Assembly: GCA_002450295.1 (NCBI GenBank)
Contig: DJYX01000127.1
Location: 8,965-20,333 of the forward strand
Length of the DNA: 11,369 bases
Direction of reading: 5' to 3'
Source: Deltaproteobacteria bacterium UBA6967
GTDB lineage: Bacteria > SAR324 > NAC60-12
A model generated the notes under the pieces. It searched no databases. It was not told where the DNA came from and saw only the letters and a program-made list of their open reading frames with translations. Shown piece after piece: positions 1 to 6,526 of this stretch; the stretch's first letter is position 1; every line of letters begins with the position of its first letter. Made by a program: the position numbers and the translations under genes.

Positions 1-1746
1 CATCACCTCATCTTGCATGGCGCCAGCAACCAGTGGAATCTGATCAATCAGCTCCAGCATTCGCTTCACATTTGCGGGTGGCTCTGTTCCCTCTTTCCCT
101 TTAGTGTCATGATATTTCTTCCAATCAAGGTCATTGTCTGCTCCAAGCAGATCATTAGGTGCTAAGAGAGGTAAGCGACCCGCTCCATTTTCGGATAGCC
201 AAAGACCGATATCATTATCAGCTGCTCCGCGCCGACTGATGGATGTTGCATCCGAAAGAACCTCAATCACCGTTTCTACTCCGACAGCTTCCCAATAACC
301 TTTGATCAACTCCATCATGTCAACCCAGTCGGACTTGAAGTCTTTGTTGACCGCAATGACAACGACAAAACGATCACCGTTGGGGCGCAACCGAAATCCG
401 TCACTGTCTTTCTTGCTGAGTACTTTATCCAAATATTCTGCTGCAAGCTCAGGATCATATTCAGTGTACTGTTTGGCCATCTTTTCTGAATAAAAGGGAG
501 ACCTTGGACGTGGAGCCACCTGATACGGTTCACCCTGACCTAGAAAGACAACATCAATCAACTCTTCTCGGTCAATTGCGTGGGACAGCCCGATGCGGAA
601 GTTTTTGTCTCGGTAAACAGAAGCCCTGAAGGTATCAGGATGATTTTCAGGGAACTGAAAATTAGCCACGTTCATATCAGCTGAGTCTGCGGCCACAAAA
701 CGGTAGTCTCCCTGCTCCATGTTTTCAAAGAAGACACTTCGGTTCGCAGGCGTGGAGATATTGACTCGGCTAATATCAACCTCACCAGTCAGCGACTTTG
801 CCAACTGGATTTCAGTATCCGCTGCCAGGACCCATTGACGATAATCAATGTATGGCAGTTGGTTACAGGCTTTATCCACCTTAAAATAGTATGGATTTCT
901 TTCGAACTTGAATTGCTCTTTTCCGAGGAAGGGTTCTTTGGGAATCCATCCATGTACAGAAGGGCGAGCGGGATTGTTGTATTCTGACTGCTTGCCGTAG
1001 CTACCGACAGTAGCATTCCACCACTGTGTGTAATCTGTAGAACCATCTGCCGCCATGAGTTTTGCGACCCCATCTGGGTTCAAGCCCTTGATAAATTGTC
1101 GATGGTAGTGCTCAGCAAATTGTACAACCCGAACTCCGTAGGGGGAGGCTAGGTTTTCCAATAACAAGCCATTTGGATTAGACCACGAGAATTGAACAGT
1201 ATGTTTGTCCACTGCCTTTACTGTTGCTTGCTCGCCCTTGACAACCATGTAGCCACGCGGCTTGGATTGTATGTCCTTGTTAGACTCAACGTACGTCCAC
1301 CAAAACACAATATCATCAGCCGTAAATTCCTCGCCGTCAGACCATTTCATACCCTTTCGCAGTTGGAAGGTGTACGTTGTCGCGTCATCAGAAATCTGCC
1401 AACTCTTGGCGACGTTAGGTACAATTTCACTTCCATCTACTGACCAGCGCACGAGTGGTTCATATCCAAAATGACGGAATTCAGCTAAGCGGTTCCCTCC
1501 CGTGGTATCAACCATTGTTCCACCATAAACACCAATTTGCTCTGCGACCTCCACAACTAGTGGTTCCTCAGGAACACGTTCTCGTACCTCTGGGAGCGCT
1601 CCGGATGCGACCGCGTTTGCCAGCATCGGCGATTCATTGTAACTAGAGCAACTTTGTGCTTGAGCAGAATTTGACAGCGCTGTGAATGTGAGTACACCCG
1701 TTATAGTGGAGAATCTGTAAAACCTGCTAAAAAGACTTTTTTTCAT
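1..1746 (-). CDS. ABC transporter substrate-binding protein, family 5 (DppA/OppA-like), 3' end outside window
   Basis: Reading the minus strand from the ATG at 1746-1744 gives 582 codons without a stop to the window edge, so the C-terminus is missing. Residues 1-30 form a Sec signal peptide: basic MKKSLFSRFYR, a hydrophobic stretch, then AQA before QSC at about residue 30. The Cys at 33 does not sit in a good lipobox, so I infer a soluble periplasmic protein. The mature part has family 5 (SBP_bac_5) hallmarks: YEPLVRW, then VPNVAKSWQISDDATTYTF, then LRKGMKWSDGEEFTADDIVFWW, and later FRIGLSHAIDREELIDVVF. Family members bind oligopeptides, but also nickel, opines and oligosaccharides, so the ligand cannot be read here. 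An AAGGAAG Shine-Dalgarno sequence lies just upstream (1755-1749). Its permeases and ATPases would be expected past the left edge. The gene is divergent from the oxidoreductase/isomerase pair, which hints at a sugar-like rather than a peptide ligand (inference). Confidence 0.93.
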   Translation of the reverse strand, partial: MKKSLFSRFYRFSTITGVLTFTALSNSAQAQSCSSYNESPMLANAVASGALPEVRERVPEEPLVVEVAEQIGVYGGTMVDTTGGNRLAEFRHFGYEPLVRWSVDGSEIVPNVAKSWQISDDATTYTFQLRKGMKWSDGEEFTADDIVFWWTYVESNKDIQSKPRGYMVVKGEQATVKAVDKHTVQFSWSNPNGLLLENLASPYGVRVVQFAEHYHRQFIKGLNPDGVAKLMAADGSTDYTQWWNATVGSYGKQSEYNNPARPSVHGWIPKEPFLGKEQFKFERNPYYFKVDKACNQLPYIDYRQWVLAADTEIQLAKSLTGEVDISRVNISTPANRSVFFENMEQGDYRFVAADSADMNVANFQFPENHPDTFRASVYRDKNFRIGLSHAIDREELIDVVFLGQGEPYQVAPRPRSPFYSEKMAKQYTEYDPELAAEYLDKVLSKKDSDGFRLRPNGDRFVVVIAVNKDFKSDWVDMMELIKGYWEAVGVETVIEVLSDATSISRRGAADNDIGLWLSENGAGRLPLLAPNDLLGADNDLDWKKYHDTKGKEGTEPPANVKRMLELIDQIPLVAGAMQDEVM

Positions 1747-1822
1747 GACTTCCTTTACTGATTAATTTCAAAATAGGACCGATTCTTGGTGAGCAGATAG
1801 AACTGTTTACATTTGGCCTCCT

Positions 1823-1850
1823 TCAACAAATGGTTGACTTAGAAAGTTGA
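1823..1850. repeat. TCAAC-N5-GTTGA-N8-GTTGA pentamer cluster over the -35
   Basis: TCAAC (1823-1827) and GTTGA (1833-1837) form an inverted repeat with a 5-bp gap that overlaps the candidate -35 hexamer. A third copy, GTTGA, lies at 1846-1850 in the spacer. Flanking GCCTC (1816-1820) and GAGGC (1848-1852) can also pair. The arrangement resembles an operator for a dimeric regulator, but short AT-rich repeats also arise by chance. Confidence 0.35.
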
Positions 1851-1862
1851 GGCAAATTTAAT
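1834..1862 (+). promoter_or_regulatory. Candidate sigma70-type promoter for the oxidoreductase/isomerase operon
   Basis: TTGACT (1834-1839) and TTTAAT (1857-1862) are separated by exactly 17 bp, each matching the sigma70 consensus at five of six positions. Transcription would begin near 1869, leaving a leader of about 300 nt before the ATG at 2168. The -10 lies inside a 13-bp palindrome and the -35 inside a pentamer inverted repeat, so repression by occlusion is plausible. No experimental start is known. Confidence 0.5.
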
Positions 1863-1865
1863 TTG
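1853..1865. repeat. CAAAT-TTA-ATTTG palindrome over the -10
   Basis: A perfect 5-bp inverted repeat with a 3-bp centre covers the TTTAAT -10 hexamer completely. A protein bound here would block RNA polymerase. It may equally be a by-product of an AT-rich -10 region. Confidence 0.3.
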
Positions 1866-2074
1866 ATGACACCTCTAACGGCTAAGAAACATCATGATCC
1901 AATGACTAGATTTATATTTTGAAAATCTTAAACGACTTACTAAGTTGTTAATTTTCTTAACTGCTTGACTGAGATCTTTGAAAATTTGTTTCTACAACTA
2001 AAGTGAAATAATAAATGGTCAAGAGTATGTTTAAAGGCTAACCATCTTCTAACCTATTTCCTCGAGAAATTAGA

Positions 2075-2104
2075 AAATTTAAACTTTCAATACTGTTTAA
2101 ATTT
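2075..2104. repeat. Perfect 10-bp inverted repeat, possible operator or leader hairpin
   Basis: AAATTTAAAC (2075-2084) is followed by a 10-nt spacer and then GTTTAAATTT (2095-2104), with no mismatch. Arm centres are 20 bp apart, about two helical turns, which suits a dimeric regulator binding one DNA face. It ends 63 bp before the oxidoreductase ATG, inside the predicted transcript leader. It could also fold as an AU-rich RNA hairpin, but it has no following U-tract, so a terminator is unlikely. Confidence 0.5.
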
Positions 2105-2157
2105 CAATCAGGGCGCAAAAACCCAAAATTGTCTCGAAAAATTTTTCTTAGGCTTGT

Positions 2158-2163
2158 GAGGGA
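2158..2163 (+). promoter_or_regulatory. Ribosome binding site that decides the oxidoreductase start
   Basis: GAGGGA lies 4 nt before the ATG at 2168. The alternative in-frame TTG at 2129 is preceded by A- and C-rich sequence without a purine-rich SD, so the shorter protein is preferred. Confidence 0.65.
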
Positions 2164-2167
2164 TCAA

Positions 2168-3259
2168 ATGAAAATAAACGTGGGAATTATTGGCTTAGGC
2201 GAAGTTGCCCAGCTTGTTCACTTGCCTATCCTTTCGGATCTAAATGATAAGTATCGGATCAAAGCTGTTGCGGACATCTCACCCTCATTAAATGAGTTTA
2301 TTGTAAATAAATATAATATTTCAAATAGTTATCTTTCTCCATCTGGTATCATAAAGGATCCTGAAATTGATGCTGTATTTGTGCTGTCTCCAGATCAACA
2401 TCACTTTGAATTTGTGCAGGAGTCCATCAAATCTGGAAAACATGTCTTCGTTGAGAAACCAGCTACCCTGAATATCCAGCAACTAAAAGAACTGGTTCAT
2501 TTAGAACAGGGTTTTCCAAATCAAATTACAATGGTTGGCTACATGCGTCGCTACGCTGGATCGTTCCTAAGGGCTAAGGAACTGATTCGAGTGAGCACTA
2601 AGAAAACTGAATATCTCAGATTCCGAGACATTATTTGTGAAGGCCCATTTTTTGTGAATCAAACAAGACCGATCTTTTCACCTGCTGATATCCCCTCGGA
2701 TTTAATCGAAGCATCCAAGAAGAAGCGCAACCAACAACTTGATAGCGCTCTCGGCCCGGAAACAACTGCAGCACACATGACCGCTTATCAAATGTTAACC
2801 GGCCTTGGTTGTCATAGTTTTTCTGCTGTCCGTGAGCTATTCGGATCCCCAATTAGGGTCAAGGCAGCAGCGGCATCTCATCAAGGAGTGCTACTGATCA
2901 TCGTCCTAGAATACGACGGATTTCTTGCAACCTATGAGTTAGTGAACAACCAGGAAATCGTTCAATTTGACGCAACCATCGAGATCTATCAGAAAGATCG
3001 ACGGCTCAAAATAAATTACGAGTCTCCCTATGTCCGCCATCAAGCTTCTACACTAGAACTTTCTGTGTATGCTGAGGGGAACGCTCAGACCACCATCTAT
3101 GGTCCTGATTACAAGGATCCTTTCGTCAATGAAATCTGTGAGTTTTACGACTGTATTGCCTCCAGTCGTAAGCCAAAAACAAGTTTACAGGACTCGCTTG
3201 AAGACCTGGAACTGTTCCAGAAAATCATCGAAACCTTAAAGAAATCGGAATCAGTATGA
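2168..3259 (+). CDS. Gfo/Idh/MocA family NAD(P)-dependent oxidoreductase
   Basis: This 363-residue protein is of usual length for the family of sugar and cyclitol dehydrogenases (glucose-fructose oxidoreductase, inositol dehydrogenase). The N-terminal Rossmann fold starts at once with NVGIIGLGEVAQ (residues 4-15). The family EKP motif is at 96-98, and a candidate catalytic His at 216 lies in the GLGCHSFSA helix. Residues about 151-205 hold a longer, charged segment between the two domains, typical of some subfamilies, so the substrate cannot be assigned. I chose the ATG at 2168 because GAGGGA lies 4 nt upstream and the Rossmann strand follows directly. A TTG at 2129 would add 13 residues with no ribosome binding site. 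The stop overlaps the next start (ATGA), implying translational coupling to the IolE-like gene. The likely role is cytosolic oxidation of a polyol or sugar. Confidence 0.92.
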   Translation: MKINVGIIGLGEVAQLVHLPILSDLNDKYRIKAVADISPSLNEFIVNKYNISNSYLSPSGIIKDPEIDAVFVLSPDQHHFEFVQESIKSGKHVFVEKPATLNIQQLKELVHLEQGFPNQITMVGYMRRYAGSFLRAKELIRVSTKKTEYLRFRDIICEGPFFVNQTRPIFSPADIPSDLIEASKKKRNQQLDSALGPETTAAHMTAYQMLTGLGCHSFSAVRELFGSPIRVKAAAASHQGVLLIIVLEYDGFLATYELVNNQEIVQFDATIEIYQKDRRLKINYESPYVRHQASTLELSVYAEGNAQTTIYGPDYKDPFVNEICEFYDCIASSRKPKTSLQDSLEDLELFQKIIETLKKSESV

Positions 3260-4149
3260 AAGTAACTATCGCTACCGCCCCTTGTTCTTGGGGAGTCTGG
3301 TATCCTGATGGAACTCCATCAGGCACACCTTGGCACACTTTTTTGGATCAGGCTGCTTCCGCAGGGTATCAAGCTCTGGAACTAGGCCCCATTGGCTATC
3401 TACCAGCAAACTATCAGGAGTTATCAACCGAGCTTGAGAAGAGGTCCTTGTCAGTTTGTGCGGGAACGGCCTGCTATGCCTTCGATCAAATCAGCAATTT
3501 AGATAGTATTCGGGAAGAGTTAAATTCGTTGTGTTCGCTGCTGGTTCAGATGAATGCAAAATATCTTGTGACAATGGATGAATCAGATGTTGGGAGATTC
3601 GGTGAAAAAAAATCAGATTTGACCCTCTCACAATCAAACAAATATTTTCAGATTATTCGTGAGATGGCCGCATTCACCTTCCAAGAACACGGCATCAAAA
3701 CCGTTTTTCATCCGCATATCAAATCTCTCTACGAATATGAAAATGAGATCCAAAATTTGATGGAGGCAACCGGGATCGATCTATGTTTTGATACCGGCCA
3801 TCACGCTTATTCAAATGGAAGTCCTGAAGCAGGCGACCGCTCGGCGCTGGATTTTCTAATTAGGTACCCTGAGCGTATTGCTTACCTGCACTTCAAAAAT
3901 GTAGATGGGCTAATCAAAAAAAAAGTTCTTGTGGAGAACCTTGATTCAGACCAGGCATTTGATCTGGATGTGATGTGTGACTTGGAAGATGGAATTATTG
4001 ATTTTCGAGAACTGAAGACTGTTCTTGAAACCATCAACTTCGAAGGCATTGGGGTGATCGAACAGGACATGCCAAGAGCAACAACGGATCAAGCTTTCAC
4101 TTCTGCTAAAAGAAACCTGAATTTCTTGAAGCAGATTGATTTGGTGTGA
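3256..4149 (+). CDS. IolE-like sugar phosphate isomerase/epimerase family protein (xylose isomerase-like TIM barrel)
   Basis: This 297-residue protein has the length and signature of the AP endonuclease 2/xylose isomerase-like TIM barrel family and most resembles inosose dehydratase IolE. Visible features are APCSWGVW near the N-terminus (8-15), the FHPHIKS segment (151-157), CFDTGHHAYSNG (177-188), YLHFKN (210-215) and VIEQDM (267-272). Probable metal ligands, by analogy with IolE-type enzymes, are Glu162, Asp179, His212 and Glu269. The enzyme is cytosolic and would isomerise or dehydrate a keto-sugar or inosose. The pairing with a Gfo/Idh oxidoreductase repeats the IolG-IolE combination: oxidise, then dehydrate or isomerise. 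No other iol gene is visible, so inositol itself is not established. The gene starts inside the preceding stop (ATGA overlap). No strong terminator follows. Confidence 0.9.
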   Translation: MKVTIATAPCSWGVWYPDGTPSGTPWHTFLDQAASAGYQALELGPIGYLPANYQELSTELEKRSLSVCAGTACYAFDQISNLDSIREELNSLCSLLVQMNAKYLVTMDESDVGRFGEKKSDLTLSQSNKYFQIIREMAAFTFQEHGIKTVFHPHIKSLYEYENEIQNLMEATGIDLCFDTGHHAYSNGSPEAGDRSALDFLIRYPERIAYLHFKNVDGLIKKKVLVENLDSDQAFDLDVMCDLEDGIIDFRELKTVLETINFEGIGVIEQDMPRATTDQAFTSAKRNLNFLKQIDLV

Positions 4150-4303
4150 TTTTTCATCGGATGTCTTGAAGCTTGTTTTCGACTGAAGCGATCAAAATAG
4201 TCATTGAAAATTACTCCATCAGCATATTGCTGAAAGATCAGATCGATTAACTTGGCTAAACAAACTAAATCTCTACTGTCTATCTTCCTCTTCAAAAATT
4301 CCC

Positions 4304-4331
4304 TTGACCAATGCTGATTTTCTTGTGTACT
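4304..4331 (+). promoter_or_regulatory. Candidate promoter of the seven-gene transporter/nucleoside operon
   Basis: TTGACC (4304-4309) and TGTACT (4326-4331) are separated by 16 bp. The -35 is close to consensus and the -10 matches four of six positions, so the promoter may need activation. The expected start site is near 4338, inside the adjacent CCTCCAA/TTGGAGG palindrome. Confidence 0.4.
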
Positions 4332-4334
4332 GCA

Positions 4335-4359
4335 CCTCCAAATTCTCCAAAGTTGGAGG
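4335..4359. repeat. CCTCCAA-N11-TTGGAGG inverted repeat with an internal third half-site
   Basis: A perfect 7-bp inverted repeat spans 4335-4341 and 4353-4359. The spacer itself holds CTCCAA (4345-4350), which can pair with the same right arm (TTGGAG) across a 2-bp gap, so two alternative palindromes share one arm. It sits at the expected transcription start of the operon, a usual place for a repressor operator. As RNA it could form two competing hairpins. No U-tract follows, so it is not a terminator. Confidence 0.45.
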
Positions 4360-4456
4360 AAATACCGGTGTGAACTACCGAATCTTGTGATTACTGGGGG
4401 CGAGGGAGCCTCCTGTACTATTCTTTCAGGGCGATTTTCAGTCCAGGCAACATCCC

Positions 4457-4462
4457 AAGGAG
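4457..4462 (+). promoter_or_regulatory. Strong ribosome binding site of the polyamine-type binding protein
   Basis: AAGGAG lies 6 nt before the ATG at 4469, the best Shine-Dalgarno of the operon. This fits the high expression needed for a periplasmic binding protein relative to its permeases. Confidence 0.7.
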
Positions 4463-4468
4463 AGCTGA

Positions 4469-5488
4469 ATGAAATATCTCATTTTCGCAGCAATTAGCGC
4501 GATTCTCGCAGTCCATACAGCGGTCGCCGCAGATAAGAAATTGACCATCTCCGTCTATTCTTTTGCTCAAGATGCTTACAAAGAAGCGCTCTATGATCCG
4601 TTTGAGGCAATCTGTGACTGCGAACTGGTGATCGAAACCGGCAATAGCGTCGAGCGGATGGCCAAAATCGAAGCCAATGCTGCCAAGCCTGTGATCGACA
4701 TGGCAGTGATCTCTTCTCATGACGCACTGGCCTTGGCTCGAAAGGGACTTCTACAGAATCTGGATGTCTCAAAGCTCTCCAGCTACAATGATCTATATGA
4801 GGCGGCCAAGAATCCTCTCGGTGAAAATTGGGCCGTTGGTTACACCTTCTACGCCAGTTCAATTGTCTATCGCTCCGACTTGATTCAAATCAACAGCTGG
4901 AAGGATCTCCTATCCCCTGAACTTGCCGGCAGAGTCGCTCTTCCCAACATCACCGGCACCCAGGGACCACTCACTCTTTTCATGCTGTCAAAGGCACTTG
5001 GCCACCAAGGCTACGGATTTGAAGAAACCATTGATAGCATTGGCGCAAGGGCTGATGACATCGTCACCTTTTACGTCCGATCTTCTCAACTTGCGCAGTT
5101 GATGAACCAAGAAGAAGTCATTGCAGCTCCCGTTGGACGTTTTGCCTGGAGCAGCTTTGCTAAGAGCCCGCTTCCCTTTGTCTGGGCCAATCCCCAAGAA
5201 GGACAAACGGGAGGGATGAATGTGATGATCATGACCAAAGGCAATGGCAATGAAGAATTGGCTTATCAATTCATGGATTACTGGCTCTCCGTGGAGTCCC
5301 AGACCCGCATTGCCAACGCCAAGATTGACAGTCCCGCAAATAAGAAAGTTCAAGTCTCAGACGAAGTTGCCGTGAGCCTGACTTATGGTGCTGAGCTCAT
5401 TGATTCTCTCAACATCATCAGCCCTGCCGATATCATCGACAATCGTGAAGGCTGGGTTGAGCGTTGGAACACCAAGGTCATCAAGTAG
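4469..5488 (+). CDS. ABC transporter periplasmic binding protein, spermidine/putrescine (PotD-like) class
   Basis: This 339-residue protein begins with a Sec signal peptide: MKYLIF, a hydrophobic core, and AVA before ADKK at about residue 20. The mature protein is a type 2 periplasmic binding fold of the PotD/ferric-iron binding class. Recognisable segments are TISVYSF at the first strand, VIETGNSVERMAKIEA, NWAVGYTFYASSIVYRSD (about 119-136) and INSWKDLLSPELAGRVALPN, which is typical of this class. The family captures polyamines, Fe3+, thiamine, phosphonates and other small ligands, so sequence alone does not fix the ligand. The downstream hydrolase and deaminase point to a nucleoside or purine-related ligand (inference). 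The preceding AAGGAG is strong. A hairpin in the 69-nt gap to the permease may protect the upstream message and raise its level. Confidence 0.92.
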   Translation: MKYLIFAAISAILAVHTAVAADKKLTISVYSFAQDAYKEALYDPFEAICDCELVIETGNSVERMAKIEANAAKPVIDMAVISSHDALALARKGLLQNLDVSKLSSYNDLYEAAKNPLGENWAVGYTFYASSIVYRSDLIQINSWKDLLSPELAGRVALPNITGTQGPLTLFMLSKALGHQGYGFEETIDSIGARADDIVTFYVRSSQLAQLMNQEEVIAAPVGRFAWSSFAKSPLPFVWANPQEGQTGGMNVMIMTKGNGNEELAYQFMDYWLSVESQTRIANAKIDSPANKKVQVSDEVAVSLTYGAELIDSLNIISPADIIDNREGWVERWNTKVIK

Positions 5489-5510
5489 ATAGTTGATCAA
5501 ACCTGACTGA

Positions 5511-5536
5511 GATCTCGGAGTGATTACTCCGGGATC
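5511..5536 (+). repeat. Strong intercistronic hairpin between binding protein and first permease
   Basis: Positions 5511-5521 pair with 5526-5536 around a GATT loop. The stem has 11 bp with one T-G wobble. The sequence after it (CTCCTTCTC) is pyrimidine-rich but not a T-run, so full termination is unlikely. Stable hairpins at this place in ABC operons, as in malE-malF, are known to stabilise the binding-protein message or to attenuate downstream genes. It ends 21 nt before the permease GTG. Confidence 0.65.
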
Positions 5537-5557
5537 CTCCTTCTCAACACTCCCACC

Positions 5558-6379
5558 GTGTTTCAAAACCGTCTAGAGGGCTTGGTGCTGGCCCTCCCTG
5601 CAGTACTTTTCACAGCAACCCTCTTCTTGTTGCCTGTCCTCGTCCTCCTTTCAGAAGGCTTCAAGGTCGATGAAGCTTGGTCGCTGCAAGGCTATGCGGA
5701 CTTTATCAGCAAGCCCCTGAATCAGACGGTCTTTTTCCGAACTCTCAAACTAGGCTTCCTCGTTGCAGGGGTCAGCGCCGTTATCGGATATGCGACAGCA
5801 TTCTCCATCTTCCATCTGCCATCCAAACATCGTGGACGAATCTTTGGGCTAGTGGTCTTGCCACTGATGATCTCCCCTGTCGCACGAACCTATGCCTGGA
5901 TCGTCATTTTGGGACGTACGGGCATTGTCAACGATGCCATCGTCGGGTTGGGACTCAGTGACACACCGATTCGGTTGTTATTTACAGAGACAGCGGTCTT
6001 CCTGGGATTACTTCAGCTCTTCATGCCACTGATGATCATTTCCCTGATCTCCGCCATGGAAAATTTGCCAAATGACGCGGTTGCTGCTGCCCGAGTTTTG
6101 GGAGCAAACTGGCTGCAGGTCTTTCTGAAGGTCATCCTTCCACTGACCAAGGAAGGGCTGGTCATCGGAGGAACTCTGGTTTTTACGGGTTCTCTCACCG
6201 CTTACATCACCCCTGCGATCCTTGGGGGAGCGAAGGTCTTGATGCTGGAGACACTGCTTTATCAGAGAGTGAATGTAGCCAATGACTTTGTGTCCGCAGG
6301 AATCATTGCCACTATCTTGATCACAATGAGTTTTGGCTCCAATCTACTCTTCAAACGGATTGCGACCGCTCGAAAGTAG
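5558..6379 (+). CDS. ABC transporter permease, PotB-like (first inner-membrane subunit)
   Basis: This 273-residue integral membrane protein belongs to the binding-protein-dependent transport permease family (BPD_transp_1). It has about six hydrophobic segments, near residues 8-31, 65-85, 95-118, 143-165, 202-222 and 246-265. The cytoplasmic EAA loop, which contacts the ATPase, is DAVAAARVLGANWLQVFLKV followed by ILP (173-195), with the conserved G at 182. It would form the pore together with the second permease. The GTG at 5558 has no clear Shine-Dalgarno. An in-frame GTG at 5585 has AGAGGG 5 nt upstream, but would cut into the first membrane segment, so I keep 5558 with moderate certainty. 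A hairpin precedes the gene and a 147-nt gap follows it, the largest in the operon. Confidence 0.9.
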   Translation: MFQNRLEGLVLALPAVLFTATLFLLPVLVLLSEGFKVDEAWSLQGYADFISKPLNQTVFFRTLKLGFLVAGVSAVIGYATAFSIFHLPSKHRGRIFGLVVLPLMISPVARTYAWIVILGRTGIVNDAIVGLGLSDTPIRLLFTETAVFLGLLQLFMPLMIISLISAMENLPNDAVAAARVLGANWLQVFLKVILPLTKEGLVIGGTLVFTGSLTAYITPAILGGAKVLMLETLLYQRVNVANDFVSAGIIATILITMSFGSNLLFKRIATARK

Positions 6380-6493
6380 TCCAGAAATCAACTGTATAAC
6401 AATCCTAGATGGGCAGACAATCACTCTACTGGCTCTTGTTTTTGAAAGTATGAGATCAAAATTTTCACCGGACCTCTTCGCACTTGGAAAAGA

Positions 6494-6518
6494 TCTGCGG
6501 AACAGTGTTCTTGGCAGA
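6494..6518 (+). repeat. Hairpin immediately upstream of the second permease
   Basis: TCTGC (6494-6498) pairs with GCAGA (6514-6518), and inside it GAAC (6500-6503) pairs with GTTC (6507-6510) around an AGT loop. The two parts are separated by a G-T pair and a 2-nt bulge. An alternative pairing is GATCT (6492-6496) with AGATC (6519-6523). It ends 8 nt before the ATG at 6527 and includes the only SD-like purines (AGAAG, 6516-6520), so it could limit ribosome access. Confidence 0.45.
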
Positions 6519-6526
6519 AGATCCTG

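Larger units (their letters stand above)
1747..2167. other. AT-rich divergent intergenic region with several repeats
   Basis: These 421 bp separate the minus-strand binding protein from the plus-strand oxidoreductase. I found no convincing gene: the ATG-started frames here are at most about 18 codons. The region holds one good plus-strand promoter (1834-1862), a TCAAC/GTTGA repeat cluster (1823-1850), a CAAAT-TTA-ATTTG palindrome (1853-1865), a GTTAA-N5-TTAAC inverted repeat (about 1947-1961) and a perfect 10-bp inverted repeat (2075-2104). For the minus strand only a TATAAA at 1916-1911 stands out, without a good -35, so the binding protein promoter remains unassigned. This layout fits a shared regulatory region for two divergent operons. 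Confidence 0.7.
4150..4468. other. Intergenic region upstream of the ABC transporter/nucleoside operon
   Basis: These 319 bp contain no supported gene. I see no clear hairpin plus T-tract after the isomerase, so transcription may read through. The right half contains a candidate promoter (4304-4331), a palindrome over its predicted start site (4335-4359) and a leader of roughly 130 nt ending in a strong ribosome binding site. Confidence 0.65.

Noticed and set aside
302..1646. Plus-strand and second minus-strand frames over the family 5 binding protein
   Set aside because: All overlap the continuous 582-codon minus-strand frame and have no domain features, so they are shadows.
2129..2167. TTG-started N-terminal extension of the Gfo/Idh oxidoreductase
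   Set aside because: The extension has no family similarity and no ribosome binding site, whereas ATG 2168 has GAGGGA upstream and places the Rossmann motif at the N-terminus.
4089..4295. Minus-strand 68-codon frame in the 4150-4468 gap
   Set aside because: It starts on TTG, has no recognisable domain and runs antisense into the isomerase gene.
4387..4395. GTGATTACT shared with 5520-5528, both near CCTCCT
   Set aside because: Nine-base repeats are expected many times by chance in 11 kb; only the second copy is part of a hairpin.
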